6,698 bases of DNA from an uncultured Oscillibacter sp. (lineage in GTDB: Bacteria > Bacillota_A > Clostridia > Oscillospirales > Oscillospiraceae). The stretch is taken from assembly GCA_902462475.1 (NCBI GenBank), contig CABQCB010000102.1, positions 1 to 6,698 of the forward strand, given 5' to 3'. Positions 1 to 6,557 of the stretch are shown piece after piece (the first letter of the stretch is position 1; each line of letters starts with the position of its first letter). The notes below the pieces were generated by a model. That model searched no databases. It saw nothing but the letters and a program-made list of their open reading frames with translations, and was not told the DNA's origin. The position numbers were made by a program, and so were the translations under genes.

Positions 1-335
1 CCCCGCCAGGGGGCCACCGCCGCCAGGGACTCCGCCCGCCACGCCTCGTCCATCCCGCCGTTTTCCAGCAGCAGCCCGCCGTTGGTGGTCACGGCCCACC
101 GGGGCACGCAGCCCGCCGGGAACCGGATGCGCCGGTACTGCGCCACCGACCGGCTGGTAACGGGCACAAAGTCCATGCAGGCGTTGACCTCCCGCAGCCG
201 GGCAATGGTCAGGGGGCTGAAATATCCCTGTTCCTTTCCCTCCAGCTTCTCCACGCATACGTCCCCCGGGCGGCTGTGCCGCCGGGAAAACAGCAGCGTA
301 TTGTCCAGATCGCTGGCAAAGAGTATCCTTCCCAT
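1..335 (-). CDS. HAD-superfamily hydrolase/phosphatase, N-terminal part (runs off the left edge)
   Basis: Reading from the ATG at 335, 111 codons are present before the window ends, so the C-terminal part is missing. HAD motif I is clear near the N-terminus: FASDLDNTLL, with D9 as the expected nucleophile and D11 as the expected acid/base. A motif II-like T60 sits in VPVTSRS. The spacing and the later TTNGGLLL resemble the Cof-type or sucrose-phosphatase-like branch, which hydrolyses small phosphorylated metabolites in the cytosol. The start follows the stop of the PELOTA-PRTase gene after one base (TGA-G-ATG) and has no good Shine-Dalgarno sequence, which suggests translational coupling. HAD phosphatases are recurrent members of the Ter-linked biosynthetic operon, where they are predicted to dephosphorylate a nucleotide-like intermediate. 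The HAD assignment is firm; the substrate is unknown. Confidence 0.88.
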   Translation of the reverse strand, partial: MGRILFASDLDNTLLFSRRHSRPGDVCVEKLEGKEQGYFSPLTIARLREVNACMDFVPVTSRSVAQYRRIRFPAGCVPRWAVTTNGGLLLENGGMDEAWRAESLAAVAPWR

Positions 336-336
336 C

Positions 337-1386
337 TCAGCTGTCCGCCATGGAGCGGATGAGTCCGCAGGATCGGTAATTGACCAGGGGGTACTCCACC
401 AGCTCCACCCCTTTCTCCGATGCCAGCTGGTAGAGATGGCCCAGGTGGGCTTCGTCGTCCAGGCTGTGCACCAGTACCTTCCAGGGTACGCGCCGCAGCA
501 GCACCCGGGTGGCCTCTCCGATGCCCGGCTTGACCAGGTTCCGGTCGGCAATGGAGAAGGTGCGGCAGATCTCCGCCACCTCCTGCGCGGCGGTCTTGTC
601 CGGCGCGGGCCGGTCCGGCAGGGGCTCCGCCCCGTCCAGGAACTGCTCCACCGCGCCGATGAACTGATACGTTACGTCCCGGTCCAGCAGGTTTTCATAA
701 AAGGCCGCCCCGTGGAAATCGTGGGGGCCGATGATGTCCTCCCGGTAAAACGTGCGGCTGAGCAGGCCGGACACGGTGGCGTTGAGGCAGGAGCTGGCGA
801 TGAGGAAATCGTCGTGGGTGCCGCATTTTTCCGCGATGCGGGCCGGGTCGGACAGCACCGCGAGTCCCGCGCTGACCCCCGGATAGTCCTCCATGGCCAG
901 CACCAGCTGGTCCCGGATGGCCCCCTTGCCGGTCCACCCGTCCACAAACTGGATGTCCTGGGGCCGGTGGCGAGCCAAAATATAGTCCATGGCATTGCGG
1001 TCGATGCCCAGGCCCCGGATGATGGAGAGGGCATAGTGGGCCACCCGGACGCCGTGACGCCGGGCGATCTCATGCTGGATGAGGATGCCGACGGGCGTGC
1101 CCGCCCGGGCCAGGGACACCAGCACCGCCCGCTCTCCCTTCTCCTGCCAGATCTGCTCCGCCACGGACGCCACCGCCCGGGCCGTCATGGGTGCGTAGCG
1201 GGCCAGGGCGTCCTCGTAGGCGGCAAAATACGCCGGTGTCGGCTCATACTCGATGGGCAGCATCCGGGAGTAGTGCTCCCCGCTCTGGATGCGCCGCTCC
1301 CGCTCCCGGGTGTCCAGGGGCTCCACCAGACCGGTGATGTCCTTGAGCAGCAGCGTCACGTCCTCGGGCTTATAGGTACCAAACAT
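337..1386 (-). CDS. PRTase-like protein with C-terminal PELOTA-type domain (Ter-associated family)
   Basis: This 349-residue cytosolic protein belongs to the phosphoribosyltransferase-like family of Ter-linked biosynthetic operons. Visible marks are SLARAGTP (about 91-98), a PRPP-loop-like FVDGWTGKG (147-155), and the family-typical IASSCLNATVSGLLSRT (196-212). A C-terminal segment (about 302-345, VLVHSLDDEAHLGHL then YRSCGLIR) matches the PELOTA-type RNA-binding fold described for this family. The family is predicted to help make a nucleoside-like compound in a metal or stress response, possibly with an RNA partner; no activity is shown here. Some databases call relatives cysteine protease StiP, which I cannot confirm from motifs. 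I chose the ATG at 1386 because GGAGG lies 7 nt upstream. An in-frame ATG at 1404 has only GGAG at 10 nt. The gene overlaps the PRTase-TRSP gene by 17 nt and is followed after 1 nt by the HAD gene. Confidence 0.85.
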   Translation of the reverse strand: MFGTYKPEDVTLLLKDITGLVEPLDTRERERRIQSGEHYSRMLPIEYEPTPAYFAAYEDALARYAPMTARAVASVAEQIWQEKGERAVLVSLARAGTPVGILIQHEIARRHGVRVAHYALSIIRGLGIDRNAMDYILARHRPQDIQFVDGWTGKGAIRDQLVLAMEDYPGVSAGLAVLSDPARIAEKCGTHDDFLIASSCLNATVSGLLSRTFYREDIIGPHDFHGAAFYENLLDRDVTYQFIGAVEQFLDGAEPLPDRPAPDKTAAQEVAEICRTFSIADRNLVKPGIGEATRVLLRRVPWKVLVHSLDDEAHLGHLYQLASEKGVELVEYPLVNYRSCGLIRSMADS

Positions 1387-2506
1387 CGCTTCCCCTCCGC
1401 ACATAGTAGATTTTCTCCGTCCCGTACGCCGTCAGCGCTCCTGTCAGCGCCGCCAGGGCGTGCGTATCCTCCCGGGGCGTGTCCGACACCACCATCGCCG
1501 CGTCGTAACGGTCCAGGTCGTAGAGGTAGGTGGTCCGCGCCGGATCGTAGAAGCTGGGGAGCTTCACCCCGCAGCGGATGGGATAGCCGGGATCATCGCA
1601 CACACCGATGGGGCTGCGGGTGGTGGCATGGCAGCGGACGGTATAGCCCCGCCGCTCCAGCTCCGCCCCCAGTATCAGGGCCGGGTACATGCACTCCTCC
1701 GTGCCCAGCACCAGCACGCGCCCTGCCGCCGGGAGCTCCAAGGCCTCCGCCGCCATTTGGGCTGCCTGGCCGCACTGACGGGCATAGGTCCCCATCTCCG
1801 CGCCCCGCCGGGGGTCGCCCGTCTCCAGGCCGGGCAGGGTGCGGTGACGGAAGGACACGTCCGCCATCTCCGCCGGGCGGGCCTCCTCCACGGCAATGTC
1901 CGCCACTGCCGCCGTGTAATCCTGCTGGGGGAGCTTTACCAGATACTCACAGCAAATGCCCGCCTGGCGCAAAAGCACCTCATCCTCCGGGGAGACCCGG
2001 TTGAGGATGGACGCCGCCACCAGTGTCTTCTCCCCCAGAGCGGGATACCGCTCCCGGAGCTGGGCGATCATGTTGCGCAATGTCTTGCCTGTGGAGATCT
2101 CATCATCCAGGAAGATGACCGTGTCCGTCCGGGCAAGGTACGCCTCCAGATGATCGGCGCAGAGCGTCTGCTCCACTGCGTGGCTGTGCTCTTCGCAAAA
2201 GGAGATCCAGTGCTCCCCCGCGGAAAAGGGCTCCCGGGTGGTGTGCAGGTAGACGCACCCCTCCCCCAGGCACCGGGCCGCGGCGGCGCCGATGGCGGTG
2301 GCGGTCTCCGCAAAACCCACCACCAGCGACGCGCCGGGATAGCGCCCCGCCAGCTGGCGCCCCAGGGCCTCCATCATATCCAGCGCCGCCCCGGGGCTCA
2401 CGGGCAGGTGCTTTGCCTGCAAGGGGTTGACCAAAAGATAGGTGCGCTTGGCGTTGCGGTACCGCTTGGCCAGGCGCAGGGTGTTTTCTTGGGTATAGAT
2501 CGGCAT
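1370..2506 (-). CDS. Phosphoribosyltransferase with C-terminal TRSP domain (Ter-associated)
   Basis: This 378-residue protein has two parts. Residues about 20-210 form a type I PRTase-like domain, with VGFAETATAIG (63-73) and a textbook PRPP loop, VIFLDDEISTGKT (130-142), whose acidic pair is D134/D135. Residues about 260-378 hold the TRSP domain, named for its motif, seen here as TTRSPIGVCDDPGYPI (295-310). This architecture is characteristic of the enzyme module accompanying TerD-type stress genes, where it is predicted to attach or remove phosphoribose during synthesis of a nucleoside-like metabolite. It should be cytosolic; its base substrate is unknown. The start at 2506 is supported by AAAGGAG 7 nt upstream. 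A longer in-frame start at 2587 would run into the rhomboid gene and add an Arg-rich, family-foreign leader. It lies 29 nt after the rhomboid gene and overlaps the next gene by 17 nt. Confidence 0.92.
   Translation of the reverse strand: MPIYTQENTLRLAKRYRNAKRTYLLVNPLQAKHLPVSPGAALDMMEALGRQLAGRYPGASLVVGFAETATAIGAAAARCLGEGCVYLHTTREPFSAGEHWISFCEEHSHAVEQTLCADHLEAYLARTDTVIFLDDEISTGKTLRNMIAQLRERYPALGEKTLVAASILNRVSPEDEVLLRQAGICCEYLVKLPQQDYTAAVADIAVEEARPAEMADVSFRHRTLPGLETGDPRRGAEMGTYARQCGQAAQMAAEALELPAAGRVLVLGTEECMYPALILGAELERRGYTVRCHATTRSPIGVCDDPGYPIRCGVKLPSFYDPARTTYLYDLDRYDAAMVVSDTPREDTHALAALTGALTAYGTEKIYYVRRGSDVWYL
1394..1398 (-). promoter_or_regulatory. Shine-Dalgarno of the PELOTA-PRTase gene
   Basis: GGAGG on the minus strand lies 7 nt before the ATG at 1386, inside the end of the PRTase-TRSP gene. 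It favours 1386 over the in-frame ATG at 1404. Confidence 0.7.
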
Positions 2507-2513
2507 TGCCTCG

Positions 2514-2520
2514 CTCCTTT
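2514..2520 (-). promoter_or_regulatory. Shine-Dalgarno of the PRTase-TRSP gene
   Basis: AAAGGAG on the minus strand lies 7 nt before the ATG at 2506. It fixes this start rather than the upstream in-frame codon at 2587, which falls inside the rhomboid gene. Confidence 0.8.
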
Positions 2521-2535
2521 GTATCCGGACGGTCC

Positions 2536-3105
2536 TCAGTACGCCGTCCGCTTTTTTCCGGCGGCGAAGCCGAACACGGTCCCGCACACGCCGCCGACGA
2601 TATGCATGAGATTGGCCACGCTGTCCCGGACGAACAGCATGGAATAGACCTCCTGGCCCAGATACAGCACGCCCACCAGGATCAGCGTCAGGGGGATCTT
2701 CCCCTCCTTCATGCCCGCAAGAGACGAGAGCATGATGAGCATGAACACGATGCCGCTGGCCCCCAGCAGGGCGCTATTGGGAAAGAGGACAAACTGCAAA
2801 AGGCCGGACACCAGCGCCGTCAGGACGATGGCCTCCAGCAGCATCCGGCTGCCGTACTTTTCCTCAATGGGCGGACCCACCACCAGCAAAAGCAGCATGT
2901 TGCCAAGAAAGTGCTCCCATCCCGCGTGGCCCAGCACATGGCCCACCAGCCGCACATAGGTCAAAGGGCTGGTCAGCGGCGCGCGGTACACGGAAAACAG
3001 CGCCGCCGTGGTGGCCCCGCCGGTGAGATAGCCCAGCACCAGCGCCGCCAGGGAGAGGAAGAAAAAGCTCAGGATCACGGGGGAGTTGTATTGCAGTTTT
3101 TTCAT
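2536..3105 (-). CDS. Rhomboid-family intramembrane serine protease
   Basis: This small 189-residue membrane protein has rhomboid hallmarks in the right order. The loop-1/TM2 region carries GHAGWEHFLGN (59-69) with an HxxxN pair, H65 and N69. The catalytic-serine motif is GASG (115-118, S117). A late helix, NLMHIVGGVCGTVFGF, holds H168, giving the Ser-His dyad. Hydrophobic segments lie at about 10-28, 50-78, 88-108, 113-132, 138-158 and 163-182, matching a minimal six-helix core without extra domains. Rhomboids cleave transmembrane or membrane-proximal substrates; the substrate here is unknown. The ATG at 3105 has GGAGG 5 nt upstream. An in-frame TTG at 3144 would start inside the terminator-like hairpin and is rejected. 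The gene heads the block leading into the two PRTases (29-nt gap), so co-expression is likely. Family assignment is strong; its link to the Ter pathway is inferred from position only. Confidence 0.9.
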   Translation of the reverse strand: MKKLQYNSPVILSFFFLSLAALVLGYLTGGATTAALFSVYRAPLTSPLTYVRLVGHVLGHAGWEHFLGNMLLLLVVGPPIEEKYGSRMLLEAIVLTALVSGLLQFVLFPNSALLGASGIVFMLIMLSSLAGMKEGKIPLTLILVGVLYLGQEVYSMLFVRDSVANLMHIVGGVCGTVFGFAAGKKRTAY

Positions 3106-3110
3106 GAAGC

Positions 3111-3115
3111 CCTCC
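3111..3115 (-). promoter_or_regulatory. Shine-Dalgarno of the rhomboid gene
   Basis: GGAGG on the minus strand lies 5 nt before the ATG at 3105. It sits between that ATG and the hairpin at 3131-3168 and decides against the TTG at 3144. Confidence 0.75.
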
Positions 3116-3130
3116 GTCTCTCTTTCGTAT

Positions 3131-3168
3131 AAAGGGTTCCCCAAAACGGCGTTTTGGGGAACCCCTTT
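3131..3168 (-). terminator. Hairpin terminator after the Ca2+-ATPase gene (possibly bidirectional or attenuating)
   Basis: A perfect 14-bp inverted repeat (3134-3147 with 3151-3164, GGGTTCCCCAAAAC and its complement) encloses a 3-nt loop. It begins a few bases after the ATPase stop codon. With one bulged base the stem can extend by three A-T pairs. On the minus strand, where the genes are, the run after the stem is only TTTAT. On the plus strand it is CTTTTTCTTATTTT, a better U-tract. It may therefore terminate in both directions, and more weakly toward the rhomboid gene, whose start is about 25 nt downstream. Confidence 0.8.
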
Positions 3169-3171
3169 TTC

Positions 3172-5826
3172 TTATTTTCCGCTGCCGGTGAGCGCCTTGC
3201 GCAGAAGATCCACAGGGATCATGGTCACCGCCAGGATAGCCACCACGACCCAGCCCATAGGACCGAAGGGCACGCAGCTGAACATATTGCTGATCCAGCC
3301 GAACACGCTGACGGGGATCAAGCTGGCGTTGACGATGAAGGCCTGCACCAGCACGATGGTGATAAAGACCTTCATAAAGCCGGTGTTCTCATTCAGCCCC
3401 TTGAAAATGGCAAAGCCGTCGTCACGGACGTTGAAGCCGTTGAACAGGGCACTCCAGATAAAGAGCACGAAGTAGGCTGTGAGCTTTTGCTCGGTGTTGG
3501 CAAAGAACTGATCGAAAAACGGCGCCTTCAGGAAGAAGAAGCTCAGGGCCGTGAGCCACAGGCCCATAATGACGATCTGGGTCATCATGGGGCGGCTGAC
3601 GATGCTCTCGTCCCGCCGGCGGGGCTTTTCCGTCATATACCGTTCCTGGGCGGGCTCGTTGCCCAGCATGATGGCGCCCAGGCCGTCCATGACCAGGTTG
3701 ACGAACAGCAAATGGGTGACCTTCAGCGGCTCCTCCACGCCGAAGAACGGCGCAACGGCGCTGACTACCACGGCGGCCACGTTGATGACCAGCTGGAACT
3801 TGCAGAACTTCAGGATGTTGTGGTAGATGGTGCGGCCGTACCAGATGGCGTCCTTGATGGACTTGAAGTTGTCGTCCAGAATGACGATCTTGCCGGCCTC
3901 CTTGGCGGCCTCGGTGCCGCTGCCCATGGCGAAGCCCACGTCGGCCCGCTTCAGTGCGGGGGAGTCGTTGACGCCGTCGCCGGTCATGCCCACCACCAGG
4001 TTCATCTCCTGGCAAAGGCGCACCATGCGGGACTTGTCCGTGGGCAGGGCCCGGGCAATGACCCGGATGCGGGGGATGATGCTCTTGACCTCCTCGTCGC
4101 TGAGCTCACCCAGCTGGGCGGAGGTCAATGCCACCTCGTCCTCGGTCTTCAGAAGGCCCGCGTCCCGGGCGATGGCCACGGCGGTCTCCAGCCGGTCGCC
4201 GGTGATCATGACCACCTGGATGCCCGCGTGCTGCACGGCGGCGATGGCCTCCCGGGCCTCGGGCCGCACGTCGTCCCGGATGCCCACAAAGCCGATGATG
4301 ACCGTGTCGGCGTTGATGGCGTTTTCCGTCAGGGGGCTGGGGGAGTAACCGAACGCCAGCACACGCATGGAGCGGCTGGCCAGCTCGTCGATCTTGGCGT
4401 TGAGCACATCGGGGTTGATGGTCCGCTCCTCGCCGCTCATGCTCAGATACTTGCTGCTCACTGCCAGCAGCCGCTCCGGCGCGCCCTTGTAGAACGTCCG
4501 GCCCAGCTGATCCAGATAGGCCTGGCTGAACTTGTTGGCAGAGTTGAAGCCCTGGGCGCTGCCCACCGTATAGCTGCCCTCCAGCTGGTGGAAGGTCTGG
4601 GGGCCCAGGAACTTCATGAGCGCCTGGTCGGTGGCGTTGCCGCCGATGACCCGGCCCTCGGCATCAAACATGGACTGGGTGTTCTTGCCGATGGCAAGGT
4701 CCACCAGGCCCTTGATCTTGCTGTGCTGGGAGAGCTCATCGAGCGGAATGGTGATGCCGTCGGCGGTGAAGAACTCCACCACCTCCAGGTGGCCCTTGGT
4801 GATGGTGCCGGTCTTATCGCTGAAGAGGATGTTCAAAGAACCCGCGGTCTCGATGCCCTCCGCCTTGCGCACCAGCACGTTGTGGTCCAGCATCTTGCTG
4901 GTGTTCTGCATGAGCACCAGGGAGATCATCAGCGGCAGTCCCTCGGGCACGGCGCACACAATGATGACCACCGCCAGGGACACCGCCTCCACCACGTCCT
5001 TGACCACTTCCGTCAGTCCGGAGGCGAAGTAGGGGCCGAAGCCGCCGGCAGAGAGGATGAAGTAGCCCATGTACATCACCGCGATGACCACGGCGCCGAT
5101 GTAGCCGAACTTGGAGATGGTGCCCGCCAGCTTGGCAAGCTTCACTTTCAGGGGAGAGTCCGGCTCGTCGTCCTGCATCTCCTCCGCCATCTTGCCCATC
5201 ATGGTGGAAAGGCCCACCTTCTGCACGTCCATGACGCCCTCGCCGTCAAAGAGCACCGCGCCCCGGAACAACGAGTGCTTGTCCACGAAGGTATCGCCGG
5301 TGATCTCGTCGGCCAGGCGCACCTCGCCCTCCGCCGCGGTCTTTTTGCACTCCTCCGCCTCGCCGTTGAGGGCGGAGTTGTCCACTTTCAGATTGCCGTG
5401 GACCAGGATGCCGTCGGCGGGGATCTTGTCGCCTGCCTGGAGCAGCACCTTGTCCCCCACCACCACGTCGTCCACGTCAATGACGGTGATGACGCCGTTG
5501 CGGTAGACCTTGCACTGGTCTTTTTTCGTGCTGTCTTTGAGCTGGCGGTATTTCGTGTCGCTGGCCACGCCGGTCTTGGCGGACACGAACGCCACGATCA
5601 GCACTGCCACGATGGTGCCCACCGGCTCGTAGATATCCGCGTAGCCGAACAGGCACATGACGATCATCAGCGCCGCGATGGCCAGCAGGATGCGGATCAT
5701 GGGGTCGCCGAACGTCTCTTTGAACTCCGCCCAGAATGTGGTGGGCTCGGAGTCGGGGATCTGGTTGCTGCCGTATTTTGCTCTGGATTCGGCGACTTCT
5801 TTGTCGCTCAGGCCGTTAAAATGCAT
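3172..5826 (-). CDS. Calcium-transporting P-type ATPase, PMCA-like (P2B)
   Basis: This 884-residue ten-helix membrane pump is complete and most likely exports Ca2+ from the cytosol using ATP. Motifs in order are: actuator loop NGEAEE (154-159); PEGLP in M4 (294-298); phosphorylation site DKTGT (D337); nucleotide-binding KGAPE (447-451); TGD (542-544); and TGDGVND (615-621). Likely metal ligands are E295 (M4), N682 (M5), and N710 and D714 (M6, VNLVMDG). The residue three after N682 is alanine (A685), as in plasma-membrane Ca2+ pumps, so one Ca2+ per cycle is expected rather than the two of SERCA. There is no C-terminal calmodulin-type extension. The actuator motif reads NGE where most P-type ATPases have TGE; the catalytic Glu (E156) remains. 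The ATG at 5826 has AAGGAG 9 nt upstream; the in-frame TTG at 5844 lies beyond that site. Its neighbour TerD belongs to a Ca2+-binding family, supporting a shared calcium role. Confidence 0.95.
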   Translation of the reverse strand: MHFNGLSDKEVAESRAKYGSNQIPDSEPTTFWAEFKETFGDPMIRILLAIAALMIVMCLFGYADIYEPVGTIVAVLIVAFVSAKTGVASDTKYRQLKDSTKKDQCKVYRNGVITVIDVDDVVVGDKVLLQAGDKIPADGILVHGNLKVDNSALNGEAEECKKTAAEGEVRLADEITGDTFVDKHSLFRGAVLFDGEGVMDVQKVGLSTMMGKMAEEMQDDEPDSPLKVKLAKLAGTISKFGYIGAVVIAVMYMGYFILSAGGFGPYFASGLTEVVKDVVEAVSLAVVIIVCAVPEGLPLMISLVLMQNTSKMLDHNVLVRKAEGIETAGSLNILFSDKTGTITKGHLEVVEFFTADGITIPLDELSQHSKIKGLVDLAIGKNTQSMFDAEGRVIGGNATDQALMKFLGPQTFHQLEGSYTVGSAQGFNSANKFSQAYLDQLGRTFYKGAPERLLAVSSKYLSMSGEERTINPDVLNAKIDELASRSMRVLAFGYSPSPLTENAINADTVIIGFVGIRDDVRPEAREAIAAVQHAGIQVVMITGDRLETAVAIARDAGLLKTEDEVALTSAQLGELSDEEVKSIIPRIRVIARALPTDKSRMVRLCQEMNLVVGMTGDGVNDSPALKRADVGFAMGSGTEAAKEAGKIVILDDNFKSIKDAIWYGRTIYHNILKFCKFQLVINVAAVVVSAVAPFFGVEEPLKVTHLLFVNLVMDGLGAIMLGNEPAQERYMTEKPRRRDESIVSRPMMTQIVIMGLWLTALSFFFLKAPFFDQFFANTEQKLTAYFVLFIWSALFNGFNVRDDGFAIFKGLNENTGFMKVFITIVLVQAFIVNASLIPVSVFGWISNMFSCVPFGPMGWVVVAILAVTMIPVDLLRKALTGSGK

Positions 5827-5835
5827 GGATACTTT

Positions 5836-5841
5836 CTCCTT
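5836..5841 (-). promoter_or_regulatory. Shine-Dalgarno of the Ca2+-ATPase gene
   Basis: AAGGAG on the minus strand lies 9 nt before the ATG at 5826. It directly follows the in-frame TTG at 5844-5842, so that TTG cannot be served by it and the shorter start is preferred. Confidence 0.75.
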
Positions 5842-5853
5842 CAAAAGGCCGGG

Positions 5854-5877
5854 AAAAAGCGGCGCGCCGGGCGCCGC
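5854..5877 (-). terminator. Intrinsic terminator or attenuator between terD and the Ca2+-ATPase gene
   Basis: On the minus strand a 7-bp all-GC stem (GCGGCGC, 5-nt loop, GCGCCGC; 5859-5877) is followed at once by TTTTT (5858-5854). It lies about 60 nt after the terD stop and ends 27 nt before the ATPase start. That fits an intrinsic terminator for the terD transcript, or an attenuator that sets how much transcription reaches the pump gene. Confidence 0.65.
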
Positions 5878-5893
5878 CCTCTCCCGGGATATG

Positions 5894-5918
5894 CTGCGTT
5901 CTCCTAAGATAGACGCAG
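5894..5918 (-). repeat. Short inverted repeat in the terD-ATPase gap
   Basis: Two 6-nt arms, CTGCGT (5894-5899) and ACGCAG (5913-5918), are separated by 13 nt. On the minus strand the loop contains TTAGGAGA, which looks like a ribosome binding site, but no ATG, GTG or TTG start follows at a suitable distance. It could be a weak RNA stem or an operator upstream of the terminator-like hairpin; six-base arms can also arise by chance. Confidence 0.25.
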
Positions 5919-5935
5919 TTTGATGTGGGATGGTG

Positions 5936-6544
5936 TCAGATGTAGCGTCTGCTCAGCTCGCCCAGGCCCGGGTCCTTGGTAGCCTGGCCGATGGCGTTGA
6001 ATTTCCACTCGCCGTTGTGGCGGTACACCTCGCCGAAGATCATGGCGGTCATGTCGTCATAGTTTTCCGACAGGTTGTACCGGCAAAGCTCCTGGTTGTT
6101 CCGGGCGTCCACGATGCGGATGAAGGCATTGCGGATCATGCCGAAGTGCTGCTTGCGGGCCATGGCCTGGTAGATGTTGACCACCATGACGATGCGGTCA
6201 TACTCCGCCGGCACCCGGTCCAGCTCGATGACGATCTGCTCATCGTCGCCGGCGCCGGCGCCGGTAAGATTGTCGCCCATGTGCTGCACGGCACCGGAGC
6301 GGTGGCGCAGGTTGCCGAAATACACGATGTCGCCCTTATCCGTCAGCTTGCCGTTTTGCAGCATCAGCGCGGACGCGTCACAGTCGATGGACTGGGCGGG
6401 GGCGGAAAAAAGCCCGCCGAACAAGCCGCCGCCCCGCTGGGGCTGGGCCTCGTCCCAGCCAAGGCCCACGATCACACGGTTGAGGCCCTCTTTTCCCTCT
6501 TTGGAAAGGCTGACCTTCTGTCCTTTTTGCAGACTCACAGACAT
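5936..6544 (-). CDS. terD: TerD-family calcium-binding stress protein
   Basis: This 202-residue cytosolic protein is complete and closely follows TerD. It opens with MSVSLQKGQKVSLSKEG and continues with VIVGLGWD (24-31). The family's Ca2+-site elements are both present: SIDCDASA (52-59) and GDNLTGAGAGDDEQI (90-104), rich in Asp. The C-terminal FGEVYRHNGEWKFNAIGQ (170-187) is also typical. TerD proteins bind Ca2+ and occur in tellurite, phage and stress-response clusters; their biochemical output is unsettled. Between residues about 36 and 51 there is a Gly/Phe-rich insertion (QRGGGLFGGLFSAPAQ) absent from the shorter enterobacterial TerD, making this copy about ten residues longer. The ATG at 6544 has AAGGAGG 8 nt upstream, overlapping the stop codon of the preceding gene, so the two are co-transcribed. 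Which paralogue (TerD, TerE or TerZ type) it is cannot be decided from one copy. Confidence 0.95.
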   Translation of the reverse strand: MSVSLQKGQKVSLSKEGKEGLNRVIVGLGWDEAQPQRGGGLFGGLFSAPAQSIDCDASALMLQNGKLTDKGDIVYFGNLRHRSGAVQHMGDNLTGAGAGDDEQIVIELDRVPAEYDRIVMVVNIYQAMARKQHFGMIRNAFIRIVDARNNQELCRYNLSENYDDMTAMIFGEVYRHNGEWKFNAIGQATKDPGLGELSRRYI

Positions 6545-6557
6545 GGTTCTCTCCTCC

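Noticed and set aside
337..1386. Cysteine protease function for the PELOTA-PRTase protein
   Set aside because: The name is used for related proteins in some databases, but I see no Cys-His protease motif pair. The conserved segments fit the PRTase-like description better.
82..2004. A 640-codon open frame on the plus strand, opposite the HAD and PRTase genes
   Set aside because: It crosses three well-supported minus-strand genes and becomes a low-complexity Pro/Gly/Arg-rich string. It shows no domain and is an antisense artefact of GC bias.
1460..2647. A 395-codon plus-strand frame opposite the PRTase-TRSP gene
   Set aside because: The opposite strand encodes clear PRPP-loop and TRSP motifs; this frame has none and no family resemblance.
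3154..5907. A 917-codon open frame on the plus strand, opposite the Ca2+-ATPase
   Set aside because: Its product is a His/Asp/Gly-rich mirror of the ATPase codons with no domain or motif. Long antisense frames are expected opposite GC-rich coding sequence.
5880..5935. Possible promoter before the ATPase (CTGACA near the terD stop and TATCTT downstream on the minus strand)
   Set aside because: The two boxes are about 22 nt apart, too far for a standard sigma-A promoter, and the -10 match is poor.
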